The notes: generated by a model not told the origin, from the sequence alone. DNA of 64,000 nucleotides from Sphingobium indicum B90A (GCF_000264945.2 NZ_CP013070.1:2852001-2916000); one strand, 5' to 3'; positions 45,380-54,563 are shown, numbered from the stretch's first letter. Program-made: numbers and translations.

Positions 45380-46333
45380 TCAGGCGCGAACCAGGCTCAA
45401 CCCGCTGCTTGGCTTGACGGCCCGGCTCGGCTCGCCGCTCGCGCGCAAAAGCTCGCCCATGAAGCGCGCGACGTGGCGCACCTTGGGTGCCGTCCCCGTC
45501 TCCGAATTGGTGATCAGCCAGACCTCGCAGCTCGCCGTGCCGCCATCGACGTCGGGAAGACGCACGAGCTGCGGGCTCGCGTCGCCGAGGATGGTCGGCA
45601 TCAGGCAGATGCCGAGCCCGTCCTCGCACATCTGGCGCAGCACGAGATAGCTGTCGGTGTAGCAGACGACATCGCCCGGCGGCAGCCGTTCGAGCGCCCA
45701 GGTGGTCTCGCCAACCAGGAAATCGTGGTCCTGGCGCATGACATGCGCCGAGAGCGCGACGATCTGGTGGCGCTTGCCCGTGAAGCGCGCGAGATACGCG
45801 TGGCTCGCATAGACGCCATAGGCCATGTCGGCGACCTTCTGGAGCTTGCCGCGCCCGCGCGTCGGACGCGCCAGCCGGACCGCGATGTCGACCAGCTCGG
45901 TCTCGAGGTCGACGAAATAATGTTCGGTGGTGATGTCGAGCTCGAGCGCGGGGAATTCGGCTCTCAGATCGACCAGCTGCGGGGCGATCCAGGTGGCGAG
46001 AAAGTCGAGCATCGTCACCCGCACGATTCCCTGCTGCTCCCAGGCCGAATCCGAGAAGACCCGTGCCGATACGTCCATCTGGATCGCGGCGTCGAGATAG
46101 GCCTGCATCGCGGGCACCACGGCATAGCGGCCGTCGCGGCGCGTGAAGAGCTGCGCGCCGACATTCTTCTCGAGCGTCTGGATGCGCCGCCGCAGCGTCG
46201 AATGATCGACTGACAGCGCCTGCGCAGCGCCCTCGAACGTGCCCGCCCGCTGGAGCGCCAGAAAGGCGCGGATGAGGTCCCAGTTGGTCACCCGATCCCA
46301 GCCCGGGCGTTCGGCGCGCGCGCCCTCATCCAT
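45380..46333 (-). CDS. LysR-family transcriptional regulator
   Basis: A 317-residue regulator. The N-terminal winged helix shows WDLIRAFLALQRAGTFEGAA, QALSVDHSTLRRRIQTLEKN and LFTRRDGRYAVVPAMQAYLD. The effector domain follows with VRVTMLDFLATWIAPQLVDL and CLMPTILGDASPQL. Its start overlaps the alcohol dehydrogenase stop by eight bases, so it is at the end of the aldehyde dehydrogenase/alcohol dehydrogenase transcript and likely controls these genes. It converges on the VOC gene. Confidence 0.9.
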   Translation of the reverse strand: MDEGARAERPGWDRVTNWDLIRAFLALQRAGTFEGAAQALSVDHSTLRRRIQTLEKNVGAQLFTRRDGRYAVVPAMQAYLDAAIQMDVSARVFSDSAWEQQGIVRVTMLDFLATWIAPQLVDLRAEFPALELDITTEHYFVDLETELVDIAVRLARPTRGRGKLQKVADMAYGVYASHAYLARFTGKRHQIVALSAHVMRQDHDFLVGETTWALERLPPGDVVCYTDSYLVLRQMCEDGLGICLMPTILGDASPQLVRLPDVDGGTASCEVWLITNSETGTAPKVRHVARFMGELLRASGEPSRAVKPSSGLSLVRA

Positions 46334-47435
46334 CCTGCTCCTCGAGCAGCAGCACCGGCTTCAGCGTCGTGCCGGCTTTCGAATCGCTGGCCGCCTCGTT
46401 GATCTGCGCCAGCGGATAGAATTGCAGCAGCTTCTCGAACGGGAACCGGCCCTGGCGCCACAGCTCAATCAGCCGCGGGATGAAGACCTTGGGCACGCTG
46501 TTGCCCTCGATCGCGCCGGCGAGCGTCTTGCCGAGGAACAGGCTGTTGATCGGCAGCCGAAGCTCGGCATCGGGCGCGCCGACGCCGACCATGATGCACG
46601 TCCCGAGCGGATAGAGGCTTTCGACCGCTTCGGCGACGACGCTCGGGATGCCGGTCGTGTCGATCGCATAATGGACGCCGCCGCCCAGCGCCCGGATCTG
46701 GTCGAGCGCCGGGCGCTCGGCGCAGTGGACGGCGTGCGTCGCGCCCAGTTCCAGCGCGAGATCGAGCCGCGACTGATGGACATCGACCGCGATGATCCGC
46801 GTGCATCCGGCGACGCGTGCCGCCATCACCGCCGACAGACCGACCGCGCCCGAGCCGAACACCGCGATTGCGCTGCCGGGCTCGGCGCGCAGCACGTTCA
46901 TGACCGTGCCCGCCCCCGTCTGGATACCGCAGCCGAGTGGGCCCAGCAGCCGCAGGTCGATATCCTTCGCGACCTTCACCGCGTTGCGCTGGTGCGCGAG
47001 CGCGTAGGTGGCGAAGCTCGACTGGCCGAAAAAGGCACCCGCCACCGGTGCGCCGTGCGCGTGGACGGGCGAAGTCCCGTCGGCGCGGCGGCCCGAGAAA
47101 TTGAGCTGCATGAAGTGATGGCAGTAGGTCGGCTTGCCCTGGAGGCAATTGGGGCAGCTCCCGCAATGATGGCAGGTGAGCACGACATGATCACCGGGCT
47201 CGAACTCGGTGACCTGGTCGCCGACCCGCTCGACGATGCCCGATCCCTCATGCCCGAGCACGCACGGAAAGGGCGTCGGCAGATGCCGATCGCGGACCGC
47301 GAGATCGGTGTGGCAGAGCCCGCAGGCGACGATCCGCACCAGGATCTCGTCGCCTCGCGGCTCCTCGATGGCGATCGGGTCGATCGTCCAATCGCCGCCG
47401 GGTTCGGCCAGCAAGGCTGCAACGGCATCGATCAT
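46326..47435 (-). CDS. Zinc-dependent alcohol dehydrogenase (aryl-alcohol type)
   Basis: A 369-residue medium-chain dehydrogenase. The catalytic zinc site has Cys41 and His62; the structural zinc cysteines are 91, 94, 97 and 105 in CHHCGSCPNCLQGKPTYC. The NAD loop is AVFGSGAVGLSAVMAARVAG. The QLNFSGRRADGTSPVHAHGA stretch resembles aryl-alcohol dehydrogenases of the XylB type, so an aromatic alcohol is a likely substrate. It follows the aldehyde dehydrogenase gene on the same strand, 95 bases apart, and precedes LysR. Confidence 0.88.
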   Translation of the reverse strand: MIDAVAALLAEPGGDWTIDPIAIEEPRGDEILVRIVACGLCHTDLAVRDRHLPTPFPCVLGHEGSGIVERVGDQVTEFEPGDHVVLTCHHCGSCPNCLQGKPTYCHHFMQLNFSGRRADGTSPVHAHGAPVAGAFFGQSSFATYALAHQRNAVKVAKDIDLRLLGPLGCGIQTGAGTVMNVLRAEPGSAIAVFGSGAVGLSAVMAARVAGCTRIIAVDVHQSRLDLALELGATHAVHCAERPALDQIRALGGGVHYAIDTTGIPSVVAEAVESLYPLGTCIMVGVGAPDAELRLPINSLFLGKTLAGAIEGNSVPKVFIPRLIELWRQGRFPFEKLLQFYPLAQINEAASDSKAGTTLKPVLLLEEQDG

Positions 47436-47530
47436 CTCTCACGCCTTTCTGCTCTTCGCATCGTGGTTCGCGCCGGTCCCGTGCGGGGGTTGGGCGGCGC
47501 CCGGGCGGATCGTCGCGTCTTCGCGCGCGA

Positions 47531-48946
47531 TCAGGCCGCCCGGATCAGCGCTTTCGATTCCATGAACTCGCCGAACGCGGCCAATCCCCATTCGCGCCCG
47601 TTGCCCGACATCTTGGTGCCGCCGAACGGCGCCAGCGGATCCTCGCCGGCGCCGTTGAGGAAGATCATGCCGGCGTCGAGCCGGGCGCCGACCTCGGCCG
47701 CCTTGTCGTCGCTCGCCGACTGGACGAAGGCGGCGAGGCCATAAGGCGTGTCGTTGGCGATGCGGACCGCCTCGTCGAGATCGTCATAGCCGATCACGCA
47801 GAGCACGGGTCCGAAGATCTCCTCGCGCGCGATCCGCATGTCGTTGGTCACGTCGACGAAAACCGTCGGCTTCACATAATAGCCTTTGGACAGACCGTTG
47901 GGGCGGCCGCCGCCGCCGGCAAGCAGGGTCGCGCCTTCCTTCTGTCCGGCGTCGATATAGGATTGGATGCGCTCCCACTGGGTGCGCGAGACGACCGGAC
48001 CCATATAGGCGTCGCCATGGGGGTCGCCGACCGTGATCCCCTGCAGGATGTGGGCGATGACCCCCTTGGCCTCCTCCATCCGCGATCTTGGCACCAGCAT
48101 GCGCGTCGGCGCGTGGCAGCTCTGGCCGCTGTTCAGCATCAGCCGGTAGAGATTGCCCCCGATCGCGGCGCCGAGATCGGCGTCGTCGAGGATGATGTTG
48201 GGCGACTTGCCGCCCAATTCCTGGTGGACGCGCTTGACCGTATCGGCGGCGCGCTTGGCGACGTCGATCCCGGCGCGCGTCGAGCCGGTGAACGACACCA
48301 TGTCGACGTTCGCGTGCTCGGCCAGCATCGCGCCGACCGTGCCGTCGCCGTCGACGAGATTGTAGACGCCCTTGGGGACGCCCGCATCGTCGAGGATCTG
48401 GGCAATGACATGGGCGGTGAAGGGCGTCAGTTCGGACGGCTTGTGCACCATCGTGTTGCCCGTCGCGAGGGCCGGCGCGATCTTGCACATGATCTGGTTG
48501 ATCGGCCAGTTCCACGGCGTGATCAGCGCGACGACCCCGATCGGCTCGTGACGCACCATCGTCCGGTCCGACTGCCGCGTTTCGAACGGATAGTCGCGCA
48601 GCAGCTCGATCGTGGTCTGGAGATGCATGAGCCCGGTCGCCGACTGGGTCTCGAAGGCGAACTTGGCCGGCGCGCCCAGTTCCTCGACCAAAGCGTCGGC
48701 AAGCTCCTGGCGGCGCGCGACATAGGCGCCGAGCACACGGCCAAGGAGATCGATCCGCTCCTCGCGCGAGGTCCGCGAGAAGGTCAGGAAGGCGCGCCGG
48801 GCCGCTGCGACCGCATCGTCGACATCGGCCTTGCTCGCCACCCCGATGCTGCCGATAACCGCCTCGGTCGCGGGATTGACGACGTCGATGTGGCGCTCGC
48901 CGGTCGGCGTCCGCCACTGTCCGTCGACATAGATCTTCTGTGCCAT
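47531..48946 (-). CDS. Aldehyde dehydrogenase family protein
   Basis: A 471-residue NAD(P)-dependent aldehyde dehydrogenase. The catalytic Cys277 is in NSGQSCHAPTR and the general-base Glu243 in HQELGGKSPN. PWNWPINQIMCKIAPALATG and FTGSTRAGIDVAKRAADTVK complete the coenzyme site. It should turn an aldehyde into its acid; with the neighbouring alcohol dehydrogenase it makes a two-step alcohol-to-acid route. The start has AGCAGGAT just before the ATG. An AraC-type gene lies upstream on the same strand. Confidence 0.92.
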   Translation of the reverse strand: MAQKIYVDGQWRTPTGERHIDVVNPATEAVIGSIGVASKADVDDAVAAARRAFLTFSRTSREERIDLLGRVLGAYVARRQELADALVEELGAPAKFAFETQSATGLMHLQTTIELLRDYPFETRQSDRTMVRHEPIGVVALITPWNWPINQIMCKIAPALATGNTMVHKPSELTPFTAHVIAQILDDAGVPKGVYNLVDGDGTVGAMLAEHANVDMVSFTGSTRAGIDVAKRAADTVKRVHQELGGKSPNIILDDADLGAAIGGNLYRLMLNSGQSCHAPTRMLVPRSRMEEAKGVIAHILQGITVGDPHGDAYMGPVVSRTQWERIQSYIDAGQKEGATLLAGGGGRPNGLSKGYYVKPTVFVDVTNDMRIAREEIFGPVLCVIGYDDLDEAVRIANDTPYGLAAFVQSASDDKAAEVGARLDAGMIFLNGAGEDPLAPFGGTKMSGNGREWGLAAFGEFMESKALIRAA

Positions 48947-49028
48947 ATCCTGCTCCTCGGCGCGCGCTCGGGGTCTTCGCCCCAACTGTCCGTCTCGAGC
49001 AGGATGAAACAGATTTTGGCCGGCCCAT

Positions 49029-49042
49029 GCTTGCGTGCAAGC
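49029..49042. promoter_or_regulatory. Palindrome upstream of the aldehyde dehydrogenase gene
   Basis: GCTTGC-GT-GCAAGC is a perfect 6-bp inverted repeat about 85 bases before the start codon, in the space between the aldehyde dehydrogenase and AraC genes. A regulator site, for LysR or AraC, is the likely use; this is inference. Confidence 0.35.
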
Positions 49043-49161
49043 GCAAGAGGTGTTCGCCGCGCGCAAAACTTTCGCGCATTTTTGCGTGGCCGCGCCGCAG
49101 ATATGCGAGCTTTTCGAAAAGTCGCCCGGGCGACGGTGGCGGCGTGAGCGTCGGGCCGATC

Positions 49162-50157
49162 CTATTCGGTCAGCTGCGTGCGATAGGCGCTGGGCGATGC
49201 GCCGAATTTCGCGCGGAAGGCGCGGCTGAACTGCGAGCTCGACGAGAAGCCGTTGGCGAGCGCGATCGCAGTCAGGTTGCGCGCGCCGCCCGCCGCCTCG
49301 ATCTGCTGCCGGCATTGCTCGAGCCGCAGATCCTGGATGAACTGCCGCGGCGTCATGCGGTGACGGCTGAATTCCAGATAGAGCAATCGCGACGAGATGC
49401 CGATCTCGCGGGCGAGGTCGGCTGGTCCGAACTCGCCATTGGCGAGATTGTCGAGGATCGCCTCGCGCGCCTGGCGCAGGCGATAGGGGAGATGCGACGG
49501 GCTGTTGCTGGCGAGCTCCTCGTGAAGCGCGGCCGCGTTGAAGAAGGAGCGCACGACGTCGCGCACGCCGAGCGCATCGAACGCCGGTTGCGAGCGCGCG
49601 CCAAGGATCGCGCGCAAGGCGGCCGCTGCCGCGTGGAGCGCGCTGTTCGACGGAATGACCGATCCGAACTGGCGCTCGACAAGGCGGGTCCAGCTGCCGA
49701 ACGCCTCGCGATGGAAGGTCAGCGACAACATGCTGTAATTGGGCGACGTCTCGAGCTCATAGCCGCGTCCGGGCAGCAGGATGATCGCATCGCCCGGACG
49801 CACTAGCGCCTCGAGCTCGGGACCGGCCAGCCGGCTCGTTCCTTCGATCTGCCAGAGCAATTTCACGTCGTCATTGGCGCTGGCGCCGGGCGTCGGCACC
49901 GCCGACAGGAGGCCTGCCGAGGTGGCGCGCAGCGACACCAGCCGATGATGGCCCACCCGGCGCGCCATCATGCTTTGCGGCGCAGGCCCCGCCGACCGGC
50001 GCAGTCGATAATTGGGAAAGGCGTCGCGGAAGAGGTCGACAAAGGGCACGGCCGGGCTGCCGGCTATGATGTCCTGCGATGCGCGAGCCACCTGCATCCC
50101 TGCGACCCTCCGTCCAGGCGGAATGATAGCAGGAACGTCGTCGCCCTCAAGAAGCAT
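49162..50157 (-). CDS. AraC-family transcriptional regulator
   Basis: A 331-residue regulator. The first 200 residues resemble the AraC_binding_2 domain (PFVDLFRDAFPNYRLRRSAG, then LLWQIEGTSRL and AIILLPGRGYELETS). The C-terminal double helix-turn-helix has DNLANGEFGPADLAREIGIS and LTAIALANGFSSSSQFSRAF. It probably turns on the aldehyde and alcohol dehydrogenase genes that lie downstream on the same strand. An internal ATG 20 codons in is an alternative start. Confidence 0.88.
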   Translation of the reverse strand: MLLEGDDVPAIIPPGRRVAGMQVARASQDIIAGSPAVPFVDLFRDAFPNYRLRRSAGPAPQSMMARRVGHHRLVSLRATSAGLLSAVPTPGASANDDVKLLWQIEGTSRLAGPELEALVRPGDAIILLPGRGYELETSPNYSMLSLTFHREAFGSWTRLVERQFGSVIPSNSALHAAAAALRAILGARSQPAFDALGVRDVVRSFFNAAALHEELASNSPSHLPYRLRQAREAILDNLANGEFGPADLAREIGISSRLLYLEFSRHRMTPRQFIQDLRLEQCRQQIEAAGGARNLTAIALANGFSSSSQFSRAFRAKFGASPSAYRTQLTE

Positions 50158-50286
50158 AGATGTGCGTGCCGGAATGCTTTGTCCCGGACTGCGAAGAGAC
50201 CAATCTGGGCCTTTCGTTCACCTGCCAGCTTGCTTGATCCGTTTATTGGTCGCGCGATCCCGCTCCCGTGTTGGTGAGGAGGCCCT

Positions 50287-50556
50287 ATGCGTGGATGGAC
50301 GATCATGATCGCGCTCGCCGCCATGCCGACGATCGCGTACGCGCAAGCAACCGTCGCGCCGGGCGCGACGCCAGCGGCATCCGCGCCCCAGCCTGGTCTC
50401 TATGGCCCGCCCGCCCCGGTCGCGCCGCCGTCGGCGGCTCCCGCCGCGCGCACGGCGTCATCGACCCCCGACCAGGCGGCCCCGGCGCAGCACCACAGGG
50501 GCCATCGGCGCGGCGGCGCCTATCTCGGCGCGGACGGCGGCATCACGCCGCACTAG
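50287..50556 (+). CDS. Small exported Pro/Ala-rich protein
   Basis: An 89-residue protein. A signal peptide (MRGWTIMIALAAMPTIAYAQ) is followed by a Pro/Ala-rich low-complexity stretch (GPPAPVAPPSAAPAARTASS) and a His/Arg/Gly-rich end (AQHHRGHRRGGAYLGADGG). It probably stays in the periplasm or envelope; function is unknown. GAGGAGG precedes the ATG. Its last 14 bases overlap the convergent gene at 50543. Confidence 0.6.
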   Translation: MRGWTIMIALAAMPTIAYAQATVAPGATPAASAPQPGLYGPPAPVAPPSAAPAARTASSTPDQAAPAQHHRGHRRGGAYLGADGGITPH

Positions 50557-51571
50557 GCGCGTTGTTCGCGCGCTCGAGCAGCTCGGTCATGAGATCGTCC
50601 GGCAGGAGCGGCTCGCGACCCAGCGCGATCAGGAAATTGACGACCTCTCGCGGCAATTCGCTGCTCGATTGCATGAGATACATCATCATCGTCGCCGCCT
50701 GCAGTTCCTCGCGCCGGCCGCCCGAGCTCCGCTCCTCGACCGCCTTCAGCACCCGGCTGAACAGGTCGCCGGTTTCCTCGGGCATCTCCGCGTCGGCGAC
50801 GCCGTATCGCTCGGCCGCCCAGTCGAGCAGGCGCTGGACCTGCGGCTCGAGGTCGAGCAGCCGCCGCGGCTCGACATCGCCGCCCTCGAACGCCGCCAGC
50901 AGCGCGCGGTGCAGCGGCGCATAATTGGCCGGCAGCATCAGCAGCACCTTCTGGTCGAACAGATCCTTCTGGATCGTCCGAAGGTCGGCGGTCTTGAGCT
51001 CGCGCCGTTCGCGCCCGGGATGGATCGTGCCCGCGATCCGGACCCAATGCGCCCAAAGCCGCGCGACGACGAGCCCACGCGAGAGATCGTCGCGCCCGGA
51101 TGCGGTGATGAGCAGGCGCCGGGCGTCGCGGATGCGCGCTTCCATCGTCTCCTTGCCGCTGAAGCCGCGCTTGAGCTGGCGCGCCGCCGCCTGGTCGGCC
51201 GAGACATCGAAGAAGCGGATCTCGAAGGCGATGTCGGGCCGCTCGGCGATGGCCTGCGAGATTGCCCCGAAGCGGTGGACCGCCTCCTCCTCGTCGGTGA
51301 AGCGCGGGCGCCGCCGGCCGCGCTGGTCCGGCGTCTCGCGCGTCCGGTTGGCGATCTCGATCACCACCATCCCGGGTCGGTCGGGCCCGGGCCGGTCGGG
51401 ATCGGCCTCGCCGCGATCCTTGCGCTTGCCCACCAGGTCGAGACGCATCCCGTCCGAGCCGACCAGCGGCGCCGCAAACCCGAGCTCGCCGAGCGTCATG
51501 TCGGTCACCGGCTCGTAACCCGCGGCCAGAAGCTCGGCCTTCATCGCCTCGAGCTGCGTCGCCTCGTTCAT
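50543..51571 (-). CDS. Unrecognised 342-residue protein coupled to a RusA-like resolvase
   Basis: A soluble protein of 342 residues. An early MVVIEIANRTRETP and a later FEIRFFDVSADQAAARQLKR suggest a PD-(D/E)xK-like or other alpha/beta domain; the remainder is helical, with LLMLPANYAPLHRALLAAFE, RLLDWAAERYGVADAEMPEE and a final LLPDDLMTELLERANNAPSA. No family is recognised. Its ATG overlaps the stop of the RusA-like gene by four bases, so the two are made together. A role in DNA processing is only guilt by association. Confidence 0.6.
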   Translation of the reverse strand: MNEATQLEAMKAELLAAGYEPVTDMTLGELGFAAPLVGSDGMRLDLVGKRKDRGEADPDRPGPDRPGMVVIEIANRTRETPDQRGRRRPRFTDEEEAVHRFGAISQAIAERPDIAFEIRFFDVSADQAAARQLKRGFSGKETMEARIRDARRLLITASGRDDLSRGLVVARLWAHWVRIAGTIHPGRERRELKTADLRTIQKDLFDQKVLLMLPANYAPLHRALLAAFEGGDVEPRRLLDLEPQVQRLLDWAAERYGVADAEMPEETGDLFSRVLKAVEERSSGGRREELQAATMMMYLMQSSSELPREVVNFLIALGREPLLPDDLMTELLERANNAPSAA

Positions 51572-52041
51572 CGTGTCACCGAGCGGCCATGGACCGGTGC
51601 GTCGCCGACCGACACGAAGACCGATGCCTGGTTCGCCAGCGCGGCATATGCTGCGGCGAACTCATGGGGCCGCAGCCTGCGCCCATCGATCCTGGTGCGA
51701 TAGTCGATCTTGGTCCGCTGGCTGACCACGCGTTCGACGTCGCGATCGTCGTGAAGCACGCGATGCGCCTGCTTCGCCCCCGTGCCGGCCTTGCCGTCGA
51801 GGCCGTCGAGGATCGCCTTCAGGATGTTGTCGACGTCCTTCCTCGCATCGAGATGCTGATAGTAACGGATTGCGACCGAGCAGGGGCTCGCGAGGAACAC
51901 GCCGGTCCATCCGACCCCGCGCACGCTCTCGGCGTGCACGTCGCGCCGCCAGTCGCGATAGGCGGCCGTCCCATAGCGATTGACCGAGACCGGGGAACCA
52001 GGGACGAAGAATTCATGGGGGAGCGAGCGCGGCGTCGTCAT
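51568..52041 (-). CDS. RusA-family Holliday junction resolvase-like protein
   Basis: A 157-residue protein with the RusA layout: FFVPGSPVSVNRYGTAAYRD at the start, then YYQHLDARKDVDNILKAILD and VLHDDRDVERVVSQRTKI. The acidic residues in DARKDVDN and DDRDVE correspond to the metal-binding Asp residues of RusA. RusA cuts four-way DNA junctions and is mostly phage- or mobile-element-borne. It is upstream of and coupled to the 342-residue gene. Confidence 0.8.
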   Translation of the reverse strand: MTTPRSLPHEFFVPGSPVSVNRYGTAAYRDWRRDVHAESVRGVGWTGVFLASPCSVAIRYYQHLDARKDVDNILKAILDGLDGKAGTGAKQAHRVLHDDRDVERVVSQRTKIDYRTRIDGRRLRPHEFAAAYAALANQASVFVSVGDAPVHGRSVTR

Positions 52042-52135
52042 GGCGAGATCTCTGCCTCGCCGTCACGCATTCGCCAAGCCCGATGCCTATATCGCCCGTT
52101 TTGCGATCGCGATCCGGCCTTGCAGGAGAAGCACG

Positions 52136-52504
52136 ATGAAATGGTGGCGCTGCGAACTCATCGACCAGACCGAGGCGGTCAAGCTCACGCTCGACGTGCT
52201 GCTCGACGCGAGCGACCATGTCGTCGCGCCTTTTCGTTATTATGGCGAGTGGGAGAGCCTCGACAGCGCCGAAACCTATCCGCTCGTCTTCCTGCGCGAC
52301 GGCCATGCGGTCGACCTCGGCGAGGGTTGGAAGCCCGATCGCTACAATCATATGGAGCTGCACGGCGCGCGCCTGCTCGCGGGCGACGAGATCCTCTATT
52401 ATGACAGCCCGACCCCAAAGGGTGAGCCCTGGGTCTTCATCGTGCGCGAGACGATCGACCTGGTCGAGCGTGCGCGACGCGCCGCGACGAGCGGCGGTGC
52501 CTGA
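52136..52504 (+). CDS. Hypothetical protein, 122 residues
   Basis: A mostly beta protein starting MKWWRCELIDQTEAVKLTLD, with VAPFRYYGEWESLDSAETYP and YNHMELHGARLLAGDEILYY, and closing with a helix (VRETIDLVERARRAATSGG). No signal, membrane segment or known motif is seen. GGAG lies before the ATG. It is divergent from the RusA-like gene across a 94-base gap and is followed after 79 bases by a nuclease gene on the same strand. Function is not recognised. Confidence 0.6.
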   Translation: MKWWRCELIDQTEAVKLTLDVLLDASDHVVAPFRYYGEWESLDSAETYPLVFLRDGHAVDLGEGWKPDRYNHMELHGARLLAGDEILYYDSPTPKGEPWVFIVRETIDLVERARRAATSGGA

Positions 52505-52583
52505 TCCGATCGCACGCCCGCTCCGCCTCGCGCGGTCCGCCGGCCGGCTTGCGCGCCATCGGCGGACGGCGAATAGCCAGGCG

Positions 52584-53468
52584 ATGCGCACACTGCTTCT
52601 CGCCGGCCTCCTCGTTGTGGGTCTGATCCCCGCGCCCGCCTTCGCCTGGGGCGACAAGGGCCATGAGATCATCGCCACGATCGCGCGCGACCGGATCGCG
52701 CCCGCCACCCGCGCCTGGGTCGATGCGATCCTCGCCACCGACACCGACACGCTGACCGCGCCCGACATGGTCTCGCGCGCGACCTGGGCGGACAAATGGC
52801 GCGATTCGGGGCATCGCGAGACGGCGAGCTGGCATTTCGTCGACCAGGAGCTCGGCGCGCCCTCGCTCGACAGCGCCTGCTTCGGCCATCCCGCACCCGC
52901 CGTCCCGGCGAGCGCCGGACCGGCGCAGGATTGCGTCGTCGACCGGATCGACGCCTTCGCGCGCGAGCTCTCCGACCCCGCGACGGCGCCCGCCGAGCGC
53001 CTCCTCGCGCTCAAATATATCCTCCATTTCGTCGGCGACGTGCACCAACCGCTCCACGCGTCCGACCATCAGGATCGCGGCGGCAATTGCGTCCATGTGG
53101 GGTTGGGCGACCAGCGCACGACCAACCTCCACAGCTTCTGGGACACGGCCGTGCTCGCCCCGCTGGGGTCGGATCCCGCAGCGATCGCGCACCGCCTCGA
53201 GGGCTCGATCACGAGCGCGGACGCGCACAGCTGGGCCTCGGGCAGTGCGTCGTCCTGGGCGGTCGAGAGCTATGGCGAGGCCAAGGCGCATGCCTATACG
53301 ATCGGCTCGCCCGCCGGCTGCGCCGGCGACCAGGCGCCGATCGCGCTCTCGTCCGCCTATCAGGCGCAGGCGCTCGCCATCGCCGAGCGCCAGATCGAAC
53401 GCGCCGGCGTCAGGCTCGCCTGGTTGCTCGACACCGCGGCGGCGAAGGCCGGCGCAGGCCGATCCTGA
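52584..53468 (+). CDS. S1/P1 family nuclease, foreign-block copy
   Basis: A 294-residue secreted zinc nuclease. The signal peptide ends AFA before Trp22, the N-terminal zinc ligand of the mature enzyme. It has WGDKGHEIIATIA, RATWADKWRDS, the block ILHFVGDVHQPLH, DHQDRGGNCVHVG and NLHSFWDTAVL, giving the three-zinc site. It is longer than the copy at 16757 and has an insert with a Cys (DSACFGHP) and another near AGPAQDCVVD that may form a disulfide. It lies in the block flanked by IS6100. Confidence 0.88.
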   Translation: MRTLLLAGLLVVGLIPAPAFAWGDKGHEIIATIARDRIAPATRAWVDAILATDTDTLTAPDMVSRATWADKWRDSGHRETASWHFVDQELGAPSLDSACFGHPAPAVPASAGPAQDCVVDRIDAFARELSDPATAPAERLLALKYILHFVGDVHQPLHASDHQDRGGNCVHVGLGDQRTTNLHSFWDTAVLAPLGSDPAAIAHRLEGSITSADAHSWASGSASSWAVESYGEAKAHAYTIGSPAGCAGDQAPIALSSAYQAQALAIAERQIERAGVRLAWLLDTAAAKAGAGRS

Positions 53469-54155
53469 CCCGTCCCGGAGCGAGGTCGAGGCCCGGCGGC
53501 GGCGCCGCGCCAGGGCCGGGTATCGGCTCGGGCGTGCATGCCGTCGGGTGCGCGTGCTGGCGGCGGCCTGCTTCGGGGCGCGGCTGCGCTGCGAGGCGCT
53601 TGCGATGAGCCGGCGACGCTCACCCCGAGACCGGACGACACGATCCTGCCGGTCCATGGCGAGCGGACGACGGCCGGGTGCGGACCGGGCCTCGCGACAG
53701 CGCGCGCGGCGACGCGAGGCCGTGGCGAGCAGAACGGAGCCTCTTTTGCCTCAGGCGGCGGCTTCCCCCGATCGGACACGTCCCGAGGCCGGGCTGGTGC
53801 GAGGGGAGAGCAGGCTGCGGAGATGGCTGGCCGCCTGGTGGCGGTTCCTGGTTCGGGCTTGGTGACACGCAACGAAGCGAGGCGGTCGAGACACGTTCGC
53901 ATGCGGTTCCCGGCAGGACATCCGGCGGGAGGTCCCCTCCCCTCTCTGTGCTGAACGACCTAAGTCGGCCGTCCGTCGCCTCCAACCCGCCCGCTGTTCG
54001 GGCCGAGTTGCCGTGTTTCACGGCTGCCCGCACCACCCCTCCATCAGGGGGTTTCCCGTCGCGGTGCCCGCTCCGGTGGAAGCGCCATCCTGGCCGCCTT
54101 TGACGGTGTTCAGTCGAGGGGACGGTCCCCCCGGCGAACATCAAGGAACCTCGAA
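53469..54155. other. Long stretch without a convincing gene before ssb
   Basis: About 690 bases of very GC-rich DNA. Open frames exist in several readings (for example 53538-53954), but none has a ribosome-binding site or a sensible protein composition. The last 150 bases must hold the promoter of ssb. No tRNA or known RNA is seen. Confidence 0.5.
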
Positions 54156-54563
54156 ATGCAGAACCTCGTCATCCTCGCCGGCAATGTCGGCACCGCGCCC
54201 GAGACCCGCAGCACCCAGGGCACCACCAAGATCACCTCCTTCTCGCTCGCCACCTCGCGTCCCAAGCGCGACAGCGAGGGCAAGGTCCTCAAGGACGGCG
54301 AAGGCCGCCGCCAGGAAGACACCGAGTGGCACCGGATCATCTGCTTCAACGGCCTCGGCAAGGTCGTCGCCGACAATGTCGAGAAGGGCCAGAAGGTCAT
54401 GGTCACCGGTCGCATTCACTATACGCGCTGGACCGACAAGGACGGGATCGAGCGCTACGGGGCCGAGATCATCGCCGAGGACGTGAAGTTCCTCACCTAC
54501 GGCAAGTCCCGCCAGCAGCAGGGCGGCCAGCGCGGCGAGCCCGAGGACGACATCCCCTATTGA
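54156..54563 (+). CDS. ssb: Single-stranded DNA-binding protein
   Basis: A 135-residue SSB: OB fold from MQNLVILAGNVGTAPETRST to KDGIERYGAEIIAEDVKFL, with DTEWHRIICFNGLGKVVADN in the middle. A short Gln/Gly-rich linker follows, and the tip is EDDIPY, a slight change from the usual DDIPF that binds repair partners. The short linker is typical of plasmid- or phage-borne SSB. The chromosome is expected to carry its own ssb elsewhere. Confidence 0.9.
   Translation: MQNLVILAGNVGTAPETRSTQGTTKITSFSLATSRPKRDSEGKVLKDGEGRRQEDTEWHRIICFNGLGKVVADNVEKGQKVMVTGRIHYTRWTDKDGIERYGAEIIAEDVKFLTYGKSRQQQGGQRGEPEDDIPY

Noticed and set aside
53538..53954. Open frame of 138 codons before ssb
   Set aside because: Very GC-rich DNA makes chance frames common; composition is Arg/Gly-heavy and no start signal is seen.
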